Shown: positions 41,653-50,528, counted from the stretch's first letter. The stretch: DNA of 56,976 nt from an uncultured Rhodospirillales bacterium (GCA_903927465.1 CAIYMY010000168.1:1-56976), one strand, 5' to 3'. The notes: a model not told the origin generated them from the letters alone. A program made the numbers and translations.

Positions 41653-43254
41653 CTAAACCCGTTCCCATTCTTCTCGGGTCATGCCGATAAAGCCATCACC
41701 AAGATGAGGCACATTGCGCGCCAATACATCCCGCAGCGTTTTGGTCGCCTTGATCACGGCAATTCCCGCATCGGTGAAGGCCAGGCGCTGATTGGCAGGA
41801 TCACCCCAGACATGCTCGCTCAGCAAGGGATTGGTGAGCGCCTGCGAAAAGGCATCCATGGCCACCAGATCAGAAACGAGTTCCGGCAGCGGCCCGTTCT
41901 TCTGGACGGGTTCGGCAAAAAGGCCGACATAAAACTCAACATTCTCCACATCGCCATAAAGGCCTTCCAGCTCTGCCGCCAAGGCATCCAGCCGCGCCTG
42001 TTCGGCCGGATCATCACTACTGCCGACAATGTCGCTGAAATCCTCAGCCGGCGCGGCACCGGTCGCCCGACGATAGTCATTGTAACCGGCCAGATTATTG
42101 ACTCGTGCCTGTTCGATTGCGCCCGATTCCGCAAAAAGCATGAAATCAGCTCCATTCTTCAGGCCTAAGGCCGCAGTACGGTTCGCCGAAACATCCATGA
42201 AGCTGCGCGCAAGACCGCCGCTGATCAACGGCTTGTTGTTGAGGAGTAGGCCATTGGCAGGAAGGGTTTGATTGGCCCAAGTAACTTCGTCCGTCACAAG
42301 CCCATGCCAGCGATAAAGCAGGCTGAATTCCACCGTCATCCAATTCGGACGATTCCAATCCGCATGCCACGCCGCCTTGGGATCGGCCTGTAGCGGAAAT
42401 TCGGTGGTATTGATGTGATTGATGTATTCTTCAACAACAATCTTGATGAACATGACAATGACGATATTGCGCGCGGTCTGGAAGACGCGTTCATCATCCC
42501 AATCTGCATGCGCACCGCCCAGCAATCCTGCAAGACGATTGTGTTCACGCAGGAACAAGGTATTGATCATGGATGTTTGCGGCGTGGCATTCACCCGGTC
42601 CCCGCCCACAGCAAACAGCGAAAGCCGTGTTTCGAGCGCGGCATCCTTCTTGAGGCCGAGCGGCTCATCCAAGATGGCGAATTCGGGCTTGATGGCGCCT
42701 GTTTGATCACAAAGCGGGGGCGGGTATTCTTCCCCATTGATCATTTGGCTTTTCAACCTGCCGCGCATATCAGCCGCTGAAGAGTGCAATCGCAGCACTG
42801 CTGTCTGCGCCTCGGTGCGGCCATAAAGGGGGCTCAGATCAATCTCGTGGTTGGAGGTAGTACGGCGACGGTCTTCGCGCGCCCGATCATTACTGAGCTG
42901 TGTGCGAATAAAGCCATCGGTCAGATACTGGGCAAAGGCCGGGAAAAGGCCGGTGGATTTGGCACAGAGTCGCTGAGGTGTTCCGGGAAGCCGCTTGAAA
43001 AGGGCCGCGACTTCCTCAAGGGGCGGGCGCCTCGTACCGCGGGCACTTTCTGATGGGTATGGCTTGTCGGGCAGCAGCCGGGCATTATAGCTTCGATCCG
43101 TCAGTCCAGACCAGGAGATGTAAGGATGCCGGGTTGACCACGGATGCGGCCGGTTCCGACAAATATTTACTGCCCGATTAATGACTATCCTATTGACATC
43201 ATCATCAAGCTTGAGCGCTTCCAGCACATCCACCACAATAGACAACAACGACAT
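41653..43254 (-). CDS. cyclooxygenase-like haem peroxidase-family protein
   Basis: A 533-residue member of the animal haem peroxidase superfamily that matches prostaglandin endoperoxide synthases. It has FAQYLTDGFIRT near residue 107, EIDLSPLYGRTEAQ near 137, GEEYPPP, NTLFLREHNRLAGLL near 231, VIVMFIKIVVEEYI and FSLLYRWHGL near 310. The latter keeps the radical tyrosine (Tyr314) and proximal haem histidine (His317). AMDAFSQALTNPLL near 467 keeps the serine equivalent to COX Ser530. The distal Gln109 is present, but the COX distal His207 position is Asp113. The ATG at 43254 gives the helix MSLLSIVVDVLEALKL at the start; a GTG at 43311 is also possible. Fatty-acid oxygenation is inferred. Confidence 0.8.
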   Translation of the reverse strand: MSLLSIVVDVLEALKLDDDVNRIVINRAVNICRNRPHPWSTRHPYISWSGLTDRSYNARLLPDKPYPSESARGTRRPPLEEVAALFKRLPGTPQRLCAKSTGLFPAFAQYLTDGFIRTQLSNDRAREDRRRTTSNHEIDLSPLYGRTEAQTAVLRLHSSAADMRGRLKSQMINGEEYPPPLCDQTGAIKPEFAILDEPLGLKKDAALETRLSLFAVGGDRVNATPQTSMINTLFLREHNRLAGLLGGAHADWDDERVFQTARNIVIVMFIKIVVEEYINHINTTEFPLQADPKAAWHADWNRPNWMTVEFSLLYRWHGLVTDEVTWANQTLPANGLLLNNKPLISGGLARSFMDVSANRTAALGLKNGADFMLFAESGAIEQARVNNLAGYNDYRRATGAAPAEDFSDIVGSSDDPAEQARLDALAAELEGLYGDVENVEFYVGLFAEPVQKNGPLPELVSDLVAMDAFSQALTNPLLSEHVWGDPANQRLAFTDAGIAVIKATKTLRDVLARNVPHLGDGFIGMTREEWERV

Positions 43255-43415
43255 GATCCAAGCCCTTTCGAATGACTTCGAAACACTAACAGATTCATTT
43301 TGACCTGTCACCTGAAGCCGGATCCATGGGGGGCTAGCGTCAAAGAAGCGGTAAACAATCGGTCAAACCATTGATCCTCCGCGCATCAGGGCAGAGCCAT
43401 TGCGCGGACTGGCGC

Positions 43416-44447
43416 CTACACCCGCTCCGTCGGATCAACTTCCCGCGCTACCACCACCGGCACCGCCAAAACCCCATCCCGCGACCCACGCAGCGCCGCC
43501 ATATCCCCCGCGCCAAAGCCGCGCCTTGCCGCATCGGCGAAAGCCAGGCGCCGCAAGGCATCATCACTCAGCACCGGGCAATTCGGCAGCAAAGCCGCAG
43601 CATCCTCAAGCCTACCCGTGCAATGCAGCACCACATCGCAACCCGCCGAAAGCGCGGCACCTGCCAAGTCATTCGCCATGCCAGCAAGCGCACCCATCGC
43701 CAGATCATCCGTGATCAGCAGGCCATCAAAGCCAATCTCGCCCCGGATCACACGCTGGATCACGGCGGGCGAAATCGTCGCCGGCAGGTGTGCATCCCAG
43801 GCATCATAAAGCACATGCGCGGTCATGGCCCAGGCACCGCTGCCAGCCAGCGCACGAAACGGTGCAATGTCATCGGCCAGCGTCTCAACACCCACAGCAA
43901 CGCGCGGCAATTCATGATGGCTATCAGCCAAGGCACGGCCATGGCCTGGGATATGCTTGATAACGGGAATGCAGCCCGCCGCTTGCAGCCCGGCAATACA
44001 CGCCGCACCAAGCCGCGCGACCTCATTCGGTGCAGCACCAAAGGCGCGATCACCAATCACCTGATGCGCGCCAGGCAGGCGCAAATCCAAAACAGGCGCA
44101 CACACCACATCCAAGCCAGCCGCGCGGCACATCGCCCCCAGCAGCAGCGCATTGGCGCGCTGAGCCACCTCCGGCTGCCCCTCAAACAGCGCGGCAGCAG
44201 GGAATGCTTCCCATAGTGGAGGCTTCAACCGCGCAACACGCCCACCTTCCTGATCAATCAGGATCGGCGCGGCAGCGCCCAGCACATCCCGAATATCATT
44301 GGTCAGCGCGCGCAATTGCTCGGGGTCCTGGATATTGCGCGCGAACAAAATGGCGCCAAGCGGTGGAAAGCGCCGCCAAAGCGCGGCTTCCTCCGCCGTC
44401 AGGCGTGGCCCTGCCAGGCCGATAATCGCAGCACGCGCCGTTGGCAT
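43416..44447 (-). CDS. nagZ: beta-N-acetylhexosaminidase
   Basis: A family 3 glycoside hydrolase of 343 residues that removes GlcNAc from anhydro-muropeptides in cell-wall recycling. It has ILIDQEGGRVARLKPP near residue 61, VIKHIPGHGRALADSHHELP near 161 carrying the mobile-loop His/Asp pair, and LLITDDLAMGAL near 236 with the catalytic Asp nucleophile. No signal peptide, as expected for the cytosolic enzyme. It begins seven bases after the SPOR gene and belongs to the dgt-argS-SPOR-nagZ operon. scpA, scpB and tat genes that commonly follow in alphaproteobacteria are absent here. Confidence 0.94.
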   Translation of the reverse strand: MPTARAAIIGLAGPRLTAEEAALWRRFPPLGAILFARNIQDPEQLRALTNDIRDVLGAAAPILIDQEGGRVARLKPPLWEAFPAAALFEGQPEVAQRANALLLGAMCRAAGLDVVCAPVLDLRLPGAHQVIGDRAFGAAPNEVARLGAACIAGLQAAGCIPVIKHIPGHGRALADSHHELPRVAVGVETLADDIAPFRALAGSGAWAMTAHVLYDAWDAHLPATISPAVIQRVIRGEIGFDGLLITDDLAMGALAGMANDLAGAALSAGCDVVLHCTGRLEDAAALLPNCPVLSDDALRRLAFADAARRGFGAGDMAALRGSRDGVLAVPVVVAREVDPTERV

Positions 44448-44453
44448 CTGAAC

Positions 44454-45212
44454 CTATCCGCCAACCACCATGCAGGGGATGCTTTTGGTCTTCATTTCCT
44501 CACAAAAGGCGCGCGCGGTGGTCGCATCGGCAAGGCCGCCGGTGCGGATCCGATACAGCGTTGTCTGCCCTTCACGATCAAAGGGCACGAGCGTAACACG
44601 ACGATTACCCAGTAATTCTGGCACGCGTTTTTGCAGGCGTTCCCATTCGCCGCGTGCTGCCGCTTCACTTGGCAGCGCACCCAATTGCACCTGCGCGCGA
44701 CCATTCGCCACTGGCGTAAAACGCTCCGCCGCCGCGGGCACTGGTGCCGGCAGGCTTGGCGCGTTCAGCGCTGAAGCCGTGGCAGGGGCCGAGGGCGTTG
44801 CCGGTGCAGCAGGCTGCGCCGGCGCAGGGCTTGGCGGTGGCGCATTTCGCGCGGCTTCCTGCGCGGCGCGTTCGGCTAATTGCGCGCGTAGCTGGTCCAC
44901 ACGCGGCCTCTCCGCCTCCGGCGCCAGGCCACCCGGTGCAGCCGGCCGCGCGCCGCGATTACGGTCAAAAATCAGCTCATCCTGATTGGGCACGCGCAGC
45001 CCACCTGGATTGTCGGGCCGAATTTTGATTGGGCGCGCATCCGCTTCGATCAGCGGCGCATTGCGCGATGACCCACGCGAAAACCCCCAGACCAGCGCTG
45101 CAATCACAGCACCCGCCGCAAGCACAGACCCCGCAATGATCATCATTCGCCAAGGCGGGCCCCCACCCGTCTTGCGACCCAGCCTATAGGCTGGAACTGG
45201 AACTTCCCTCAC
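44454..45212 (-). CDS. SPOR-domain membrane protein
   Basis: A 252-residue single-pass protein. A short cytoplasmic N-terminus precedes the helix MMIIAGSVLAAGAVIAALVWGF. A long proline/alanine-rich linker follows (residues 95-165), and a C-terminal SPOR domain begins near NGRAQVQLGALPSEAAARGEW with LYRIRTGGLADATTARAFCEEM. SPOR domains bind denuded septal glycan, so a role in division or wall remodelling is likely. The start is a GTG at 45212. Conserved place between argS and nagZ. The linker suggests spanning the periplasm. Confidence 0.88.
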   Translation of the reverse strand: MREVPVPAYRLGRKTGGGPPWRMMIIAGSVLAAGAVIAALVWGFSRGSSRNAPLIEADARPIKIRPDNPGGLRVPNQDELIFDRNRGARPAAPGGLAPEAERPRVDQLRAQLAERAAQEAARNAPPPSPAPAQPAAPATPSAPATASALNAPSLPAPVPAAAERFTPVANGRAQVQLGALPSEAAARGEWERLQKRVPELLGNRRVTLVPFDREGQTTLYRIRTGGLADATTARAFCEEMKTKSIPCMVVGG

Positions 45213-45242
45213 GCCTATCCCCCGATCGGCGCTGGAATAGTG

Positions 45243-47078
45243 TCAGCGCATTTCCTCGACTGGCGTCACCCCCATGACGCCAAGACCGGAACGAATAACG
45301 CTTGCCGTAGCCGCCACCAGCGCGAGCCGGGCGGCCGTGGCGTCCGGTTCATCCTCTCGGATGAAGCGGAGCGTCGAGTCTTCGCGGCCTCGATTCCATA
45401 ATACATGAAAATCAGCGGCCAAGTCATGGAGAAAAAACGCGATTCGGTGCGGTTCCCGGGCCAAAGCGGCGGCTTCCACCACGCGCGGCCAGGAAATCAG
45501 GCGCCGGATCAGGTCCAGCTCCGCCTTATCCCGCAAATGCTCAAGCCGCGCGGCTGCAAGCTGGGCAATCTGGGGCTCGCCCGCCTGGCGCAGCACGGAA
45601 CGGCAGCGCGCATGGGCGTATTGCACGTAGAATACCGGGTTTTCGCGGGTTTGCTCCACAACCTTGTCCAGGTCGAATTCCATCTGCGCGTCGGATTTGC
45701 GCGTCAGCATGGTGAAGCGCACCGCGTCGCGGCCCACTTCCTCGATCAAATCGCGGAGCGTCACGTAAGTTCCAGCGCGCTTCGACATACGCACGGGCTC
45801 CCCCGCCTTCATCACATGCACAATCTGGCAGAGCACCACTTCCAAAGGCACGCGCCCATCAGACAGCGCCTTCACGGCAGCGCCCATGCGCGAAACATAG
45901 CCGCCATGATCCGCACCCCAGACATCAATCAGCAGATCATAACCGCGCGTGAGCTTATCCGCATGGCAGGCAATGTCATTGGCGAAATAGGTGTTGGAGC
46001 CATCAGATTTCTTGAGCGGCCTATCCACATCATCGCCAAATTGCGTGGAGCGGAACAGCAATTGCGGGCGCGGTTCCCAATCATCCGGCGTCTTACCCTT
46101 GGGCGGTTCCAGCACACCTTCATAAAGCAGGCCCTTGCCTTCAAGCGCTGCAATCGCGGCATCCGTGGCATTCGCGTCCACCAGCGCGCGTTCGGATAAG
46201 AAAACTTCCTGAGTGACACCAAGCAGCGCCAGATCCTCGCGGATGGCGATCATCATCATCGCAACCGCGCGCTCACGCGCCGTATCAAGCCAGGCACGAT
46301 CCACGAACCAGCCAAGCTCCAGCGCGCCTGCCACGCCGGCGGCGGCTTGGGACGCACTTGGCGCGCCTTCGATGCGTTGTGGTGCCATGGACGCGCCGTG
46401 ATGCTCCGCCAAAGCCTCGCCCACCGCGACCAGGTAATCGCCACGATATTGCAGCGTCACGCCAAAGCGGCGTTCCACCTGTTCGGCAGTCCATTCCTCA
46501 AGATTGGGCTCGATCACGCGCAAATAGCGCCAATAGGTGGCCCAGCCGAGTGCTGCCACCTGCGCGCCCGCATCATTGACGTAGTATTCTTTCGTGACAG
46601 CAAAGCCCGCCTTGCCAAGAAGATTGGCCAGCGCATCACCCACCACCGCGCCACGGCAATGCCCGACATGCATCGGCCCCGTCGGATTGGCCGAGACATA
46701 TTCCACATTCACGCGCCGCCCAGCGCCAATCGCACTATTGCCATAGGCTTCACCAACGCCCAGCAAAAGCGCGATCTGCCCCGCCAGATAGCTTTCGCGC
46801 AAACGCAAATTGACGAATCCCGGCCCCGCCGCTTCGGCGGCCTCAACCATCGGCAGCGCGCCGAGCTTTTCCACCAGTGCCGCCGCAATCTTGGCTGGCG
46901 GCAGGCGTGCGGGCTTGGCAATCACCAAGGCGGCATTGGTCGCCATATCGCCATGCGCCGCGTCGCGCGGCGGTTCCACCTGCACGCGCGCCAGGATGTC
47001 AGCGGGAAGTTCGGGGTAAAGCGCCACCAGCGCCGCGCGCACCTGTTCCGCCATGGTGGTGAAAACATTTTCGGTCAT
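45243..47078 (-). CDS. argS: arginyl-tRNA synthetase
   Basis: A class I synthetase of 611 residues. The N-terminal ArgS domain has VEPPRDAAHGDMATNAALVIA near residue 32. The HIGH-type motif is SANPTGPMHVGHCRGAVVGD near 129, DVWGADHGGYVSRM near 375 is the active-site segment, and the KMSKS-type loop is GEPVRMSKRAGTYV near 420. The C-terminal anticodon-binding domain contains NPVFYVQYAHARCRSVLR. It charges tRNA-Arg. It starts eight bases downstream of the dgt stop. Confidence 0.97.
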   Translation of the reverse strand: MTENVFTTMAEQVRAALVALYPELPADILARVQVEPPRDAAHGDMATNAALVIAKPARLPPAKIAAALVEKLGALPMVEAAEAAGPGFVNLRLRESYLAGQIALLLGVGEAYGNSAIGAGRRVNVEYVSANPTGPMHVGHCRGAVVGDALANLLGKAGFAVTKEYYVNDAGAQVAALGWATYWRYLRVIEPNLEEWTAEQVERRFGVTLQYRGDYLVAVGEALAEHHGASMAPQRIEGAPSASQAAAGVAGALELGWFVDRAWLDTARERAVAMMMIAIREDLALLGVTQEVFLSERALVDANATDAAIAALEGKGLLYEGVLEPPKGKTPDDWEPRPQLLFRSTQFGDDVDRPLKKSDGSNTYFANDIACHADKLTRGYDLLIDVWGADHGGYVSRMGAAVKALSDGRVPLEVVLCQIVHVMKAGEPVRMSKRAGTYVTLRDLIEEVGRDAVRFTMLTRKSDAQMEFDLDKVVEQTRENPVFYVQYAHARCRSVLRQAGEPQIAQLAAARLEHLRDKAELDLIRRLISWPRVVEAAALAREPHRIAFFLHDLAADFHVLWNRGREDSTLRFIREDEPDATAARLALVAATASVIRSGLGVMGVTPVEEMR

Positions 47079-47085
47079 GGAACTC

Positions 47086-48234
47086 TCAGCCTGAAATATC
47101 GGGGTCGGTCATGCGCCTGTGTTCTTCCAGCGCAAAGCGGTCTGTCATGCCGGCGATATAATCGCAAACCACCAGCGCGGCCTTGGCGGAACCAGCCTCC
47201 CCCGCGCGGGCGCGCCACAACGGCGGCAGCATGGCCGGCCCGCCATGCAGCAGGCTGAACAGCACCTGCACCACGCGCTTGGATTTCGCCATGGTGCGAT
47301 TGACGCGCCAATGCCGATACATGCGCTGGAACAGGAAGTCGCGAATGGCCAAATTGGCGCGCGCCATGTCTTCAGAAAACACCAGCATGGGCCTGTCAGC
47401 CGCGCGAATATCAGCAACCGTGGCGGGTTTCAGCGTGGCCAGGCGGCGCGATGCCTCAGCCGCCACATCGCCCACCATGCGGCTGATCACGCGCCGGATC
47501 ATCTCCGGCGCCAGGCGATCCAGGGGCGCATCCGGTGCCGCTGCCCGCGCAGATGCCAGCGCTTCACCAATCACCGGCAGCGCACCCACTTCTTCCAGGG
47601 TGAAAAGCCCTGCGCGTAGCCCGTCATCCAGATCATGGTTGTTATAGGCGATGTCGTCCGCAATGGCCGCAATCTGCGCCTCGGCGGAAGCATAGCTTGT
47701 TAGCTCTAGCGCATGGCGCGCATCATATTCGGCGATATAGGGCGAAGGCCGGCGCAAGGGGCCGTTATGCTTGGCAAGCCCTTCCAGCGTTTCCCAAGTC
47801 AGGTTCAGCCCGTCAAAGCCCGCATAGCGCGTTTCCAAATGAGTCACGACGCGCAAGGACTGCGCGTTATGGTCAAACCCGCCATAGGGCTTCATCGCCG
47901 CATTCAGCGCATCTTCCCCGGCATGGCCGAAGGGCGGGTGGCCCAGATCATGCGCCAGCGCCAGGGCCTCGGACAAATCCTCATCCAGCCGCAATAGCCG
48001 CGCGATGGAACGCGCGATCTGCGCCACTTCAATGGAATGGGTCAGCCGCGTGCGGAAGTGATCGCCCTCGTGATAAATAAACACCTGCGTCTTGTATTGC
48101 AGGCGCCTGAAGGCAGTCGCGTGAATGATGCGATCCCGGTCCCGCTGAAAGGGCGACCGCGCATCGCCACCCGGCTCAGGGTATAAGCGCCCGCGAGACG
48201 TCTCAGGCAGCACCGCATAAGGGGCAAGGTTCAT
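47086..48234 (-). CDS. dgt: deoxyguanosinetriphosphate triphosphohydrolase-like protein
   Basis: An HD-domain dNTPase of 382 residues. RLYPEPGGDARSPFQRDRDRI near residue 15 is the family N-terminus, with RLQYKTQVF and THSIEVAQIARSIAR following. The HD motif is ALAHDLGHPPFGHAGED near 95 and IADDIAYNNHDLDDGLR near 190. It hydrolyses dGTP or other dNTPs to nucleoside and triphosphate. The frame extends to 48447, but AGGGGG just before the ATG at 48234 and the MNLAPYAVLPE start fix it. First gene of the dgt-argS-SPOR-nagZ operon, divergent from erpA. Confidence 0.92.
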   Translation of the reverse strand: MNLAPYAVLPETSRGRLYPEPGGDARSPFQRDRDRIIHATAFRRLQYKTQVFIYHEGDHFRTRLTHSIEVAQIARSIARLLRLDEDLSEALALAHDLGHPPFGHAGEDALNAAMKPYGGFDHNAQSLRVVTHLETRYAGFDGLNLTWETLEGLAKHNGPLRRPSPYIAEYDARHALELTSYASAEAQIAAIADDIAYNNHDLDDGLRAGLFTLEEVGALPVIGEALASARAAAPDAPLDRLAPEMIRRVISRMVGDVAAEASRRLATLKPATVADIRAADRPMLVFSEDMARANLAIRDFLFQRMYRHWRVNRTMAKSKRVVQVLFSLLHGGPAMLPPLWRARAGEAGSAKAALVVCDYIAGMTDRFALEEHRRMTDPDISG

Positions 48235-48387
48235 GTAGCCCCCTGCCCTTTGGGCTCGGTTGTCGCGGTTCTGGCTGGCGCTTGCATGGAAATCGTGGTT
48301 TTCCGTCAAAAATCGCGTAACGAAGCGCTGTAACACCCGCCGCGCGCCCCCCGCAATCTTTGGTGATTGGAAGCAGCGCAGAAAATG

Positions 48388-48425
48388 CCTATATCGTGAT
48401 CCTGAGGGATGGATCACGATATAGG
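48388..48425. promoter_or_regulatory. perfect 15-bp inverted repeat with mirrored CTATAT elements
   Basis: Arms CCTATATCGTGATCC (48388-48402) and GGATCACGATATAGG (48411-48425) are perfectly complementary around an eight-base centre, TGAGGGAT. Each arm contains CTATAT, the alphaproteobacterial -10. On the plus strand TTGGAA (48367-48372) is 17 bases from TATATC. No T-run follows, so it is not an intrinsic terminator. It lies in the 274-bp gap between divergent dgt and erpA. Best read as an operator and promoter; the regulator is unknown. Confidence 0.55.
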
Positions 48426-48508
48426 TTAGTTTGAGCGGCTGATTCATCGCTCCGGCGATTCCGCCTACGCGGATCAGACGCTATGTTAGACTTCAAGGAG
48501 TACGCACC

Positions 48509-48862
48509 ATGCCGGATGGCAGCATCAACCCCGCCCAGTTTCGCGTAACCGCCCGCGCCGCCGCGCAGGTGGCCGATATCGCCGTGCGTGAAGGCCGACC
48601 GGATGCGGGGCTCAGGCTTGCGGTGGAAGCGGGCGGCTGTTCGGGCTTTCAGTATAAATTCGGCCTGGAAGACGCACCAGCCGCGGATGATCTGGTGATC
48701 GGTGAAGGCAAGGGCCTGGTTTTCATTGACCCTGTCTCGCTCGATCTGCTGGCGGGGGCCGAGCTTGACTGGGCTGAAGCGCTGATTGGCGCGCATTTCG
48801 CGATCAATAACCCACAGGCAAGTTCCGGCTGCGGCTGCGGTACTTCCTTCGCGATCGGCTGA
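48509..48862 (+). CDS. erpA: A-type iron-sulfur carrier (ErpA/IscA family)
   Basis: A 117-residue HesB/IscA-fold protein. The three cluster-binding cysteines are visible: EAGGCSGFQYKFGL near residue 48 and the C-terminal SSGCGCGTSF. VFIDPVSLDLLAGAELDW is the conserved core. It transfers iron-sulfur clusters to apo-enzymes. The start ATG has AAGGAG seven bases upstream. Its stop overlaps a CTG of the xthA frame. ErpA versus IscA cannot be separated firmly; absence of isc genes nearby favours ErpA. Confidence 0.88.
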   Translation: MPDGSINPAQFRVTARAAAQVADIAVREGRPDAGLRLAVEAGGCSGFQYKFGLEDAPAADDLVIGEGKGLVFIDPVSLDLLAGAELDWAEALIGAHFAINNPQASSGCGCGTSFAIG

Positions 48863-48867
48863 CCCCC

Positions 48868-49644
48868 CTGCTTCGTCTTTGCACCTTCAACGTCAATTCC
48901 ATCCGTGCGCGCGCAGCGCATGTCGCGCGTTTTCTGGAACGCCAGCAGCCTGATTTAGTGTTTTTGCAGGAAACCCGCTGCACGGCGGAACAGGTCCCGG
49001 CGATGGAATTCTCGGGCCTTGGCTATAAGACTCATGCGGTGGGTCAGACGGGCGGGCGGAATGGTGTCGCGGTCCTCTCCCGCATTCCCTTCGAAGTCCT
49101 GGCCGAGGCACTACCCGGTGATCCCGAAGATACCCAGGCCCGCTATATTGAAGTGGCGGCGGCGGGTCTCCGTGCGGCGGGGATTTACCTGCCCAATGGC
49201 AATTCCGGGGGTGATGCCGGCTTTGCCTATAAGCTCGCCTGGATGGACCGGCTGCGCGGCGTAGTGCAGGCCCGGCTTGACGCCTTTCTGCCTTTCGCAG
49301 TTCTAGGTGACTATAATGTCTGCCCGACCGAGGCTGATCTTGCCCCGGGCGCCCTGCCGGCCACCGATGCACTGGTCCATCCCGAAAGCCGCGCCCGGTT
49401 TCGCGCGCTTTTGCATCTTGGCATGACGGATGCGCTGCGTGCGCTGCATCCCACTGAGGCGCTCTACACCTACTGGGATTATGGCGCCGCCTTTGAAGCC
49501 AATCGCGGCCTTCGCATTGACCACGCGCTTCTCAGCCCCGAATTGGCCGAGCGCCTGGAAGCCTGTGAGGTTGATATCCCCCCGCGCGCCGAGGCTCAGC
49601 CTTCGGACCACACGCCGCTGATCGTCACCCTGCGGAATACCTAA
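48868..49644 (+). CDS. xthA: exodeoxyribonuclease III
   Basis: An endonuclease/exonuclease/phosphatase-family AP endonuclease of about 258 residues. It has LCTFNVNSIRARAAHVARFL at the N-terminus, DLVFLQETRC near 35 with the metal Glu, GVAVLSRIPF, GIYLPNGN near 107, LGDYNVCPTEADL near 145, YTYWDYG, and LRIDHALLS near 220. Terminal SDHTPLIVTL holds the catalytic His. No ATG, GTG or TTG lies upstream of the FNVNSI motif: the first, a GTG at 48958, would delete it. A CTG at 48868, five bases after the erpA stop, gives the family-standard start LLRLCTFN (M in place of first L). CTG at 48859 overlapping the erpA stop is the alternative. Confidence 0.88.
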   Translation: MLRLCTFNVNSIRARAAHVARFLERQQPDLVFLQETRCTAEQVPAMEFSGLGYKTHAVGQTGGRNGVAVLSRIPFEVLAEALPGDPEDTQARYIEVAAAGLRAAGIYLPNGNSGGDAGFAYKLAWMDRLRGVVQARLDAFLPFAVLGDYNVCPTEADLAPGALPATDALVHPESRARFRALLHLGMTDALRALHPTEALYTYWDYGAAFEANRGLRIDHALLSPELAERLEACEVDIPPRAEAQPSDHTPLIVTLRNT

Positions 49645-50528
49645 CGAAGCATCCGGCCCGGTCCAGACTGGGCCAAAACTGTGGGCCGACTGACCGCATG
49701 AATCGGCACTGAACGATAGGCATCAAGCCCCCGCCCTGGCGAAGACCCACCCGAGCCCTCCGCGGAAGCCCCTGCCGACATTCCCCCGCCGCTGCTGCCA
49801 GCCAGCGGAATGATGCGCGCCCGATCGGCCCGATTGCTGAGCGAAAGGCCGCCCGCGCTGGCCAGGGCAACACTACCCCAACCGCCACGCAGCCGCGCCA
49901 GCGCCATGGCTTCCGCTGAACTATCCCCGGAATTGCGCGCTTCCTGTTCCCAGGCAGCCAGCACTTTTTCCCGATATGGCCCTGCCCTTTCGGGCGTTTG
50001 CGAATGGTAATGCCCCGCCGCCTGGCGCCAATCCGCTCGCCCGCCATTAAGCTCGGTCAGGAAGCGCGCCGCGTAACGGGCATTGATCAGCGGGTCAAAA
50101 GCCTGCTCAAGCGATGCAAAGGCATTGGCGTGGTGATGCAGGTTCACCTGCATGCAGCCGACATCAATGATACGCACCCCTCGGGCCTGCAATTGCCGGA
50201 CATGGGCAATGGCTGCCTCTCGCGTTGGGAAATATTTGCCCTCCCCCTCCGCATTTGTGGTCCAGGGCCAGGGGGCGAATTGCCCGGTTTCGGGGTCGCG
50301 ACGGCCGGATTCAACCCGGCCAATGGCCTGCAACAACCCGCGCGGCAGATTGGCGCCGCGCTCGGCCTCGGCAATGGCGGCGCGGCATAAATGCCCTTCG
50401 CTGAAGCCCCTGGCTGGCATCAACTGCGCTGAAGCCGAAGCTGGCCATAGGGCCAAGCCAAGCAGAACACAGGCCGCAAGGGCAAGCGTATAGGAAAGGC
50501 GCGGGAAGAATGGTCGGGCCGATGGCAT
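49641..50528 (-). CDS. lytic transglycosylase-domain protein
   Basis: A 295-residue exported protein. The leader is LSYTLALAACVLLGLALWPASASA. The transglycosylase domain has GLLQAIGRVESGRRDPETG near residue 65 with the catalytic Glu, VGCMQVNLHHHANAF near 122 and AAGHYHSQTPERAGPYREKV near 168. The last 100 residues are a low-complexity Gly/Ser/Ala tail without a recognised domain. It resembles the short SLT proteins associated with secretion or flagellar assembly; motB-motA lie 1.2 kb away, so a flagellar wall-clearing role is possible. It overlaps xthA by four bases, convergently. Confidence 0.82.
   Translation of the reverse strand: MPSARPFFPRLSYTLALAACVLLGLALWPASASAQLMPARGFSEGHLCRAAIAEAERGANLPRGLLQAIGRVESGRRDPETGQFAPWPWTTNAEGEGKYFPTREAAIAHVRQLQARGVRIIDVGCMQVNLHHHANAFASLEQAFDPLINARYAARFLTELNGGRADWRQAAGHYHSQTPERAGPYREKVLAAWEQEARNSGDSSAEAMALARLRGGWGSVALASAGGLSLSNRADRARIIPLAGSSGGGMSAGASAEGSGGSSPGRGLDAYRSVPIHAVSRPTVLAQSGPGRMLR

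Noticed and set aside
48427-48508. Second weak palindrome GATTCCGC-CTAC-GCGGATC before erpA
   Set aside because: Arms are short and imperfect; in GC-rich intergenic DNA this is not distinguishable from chance.
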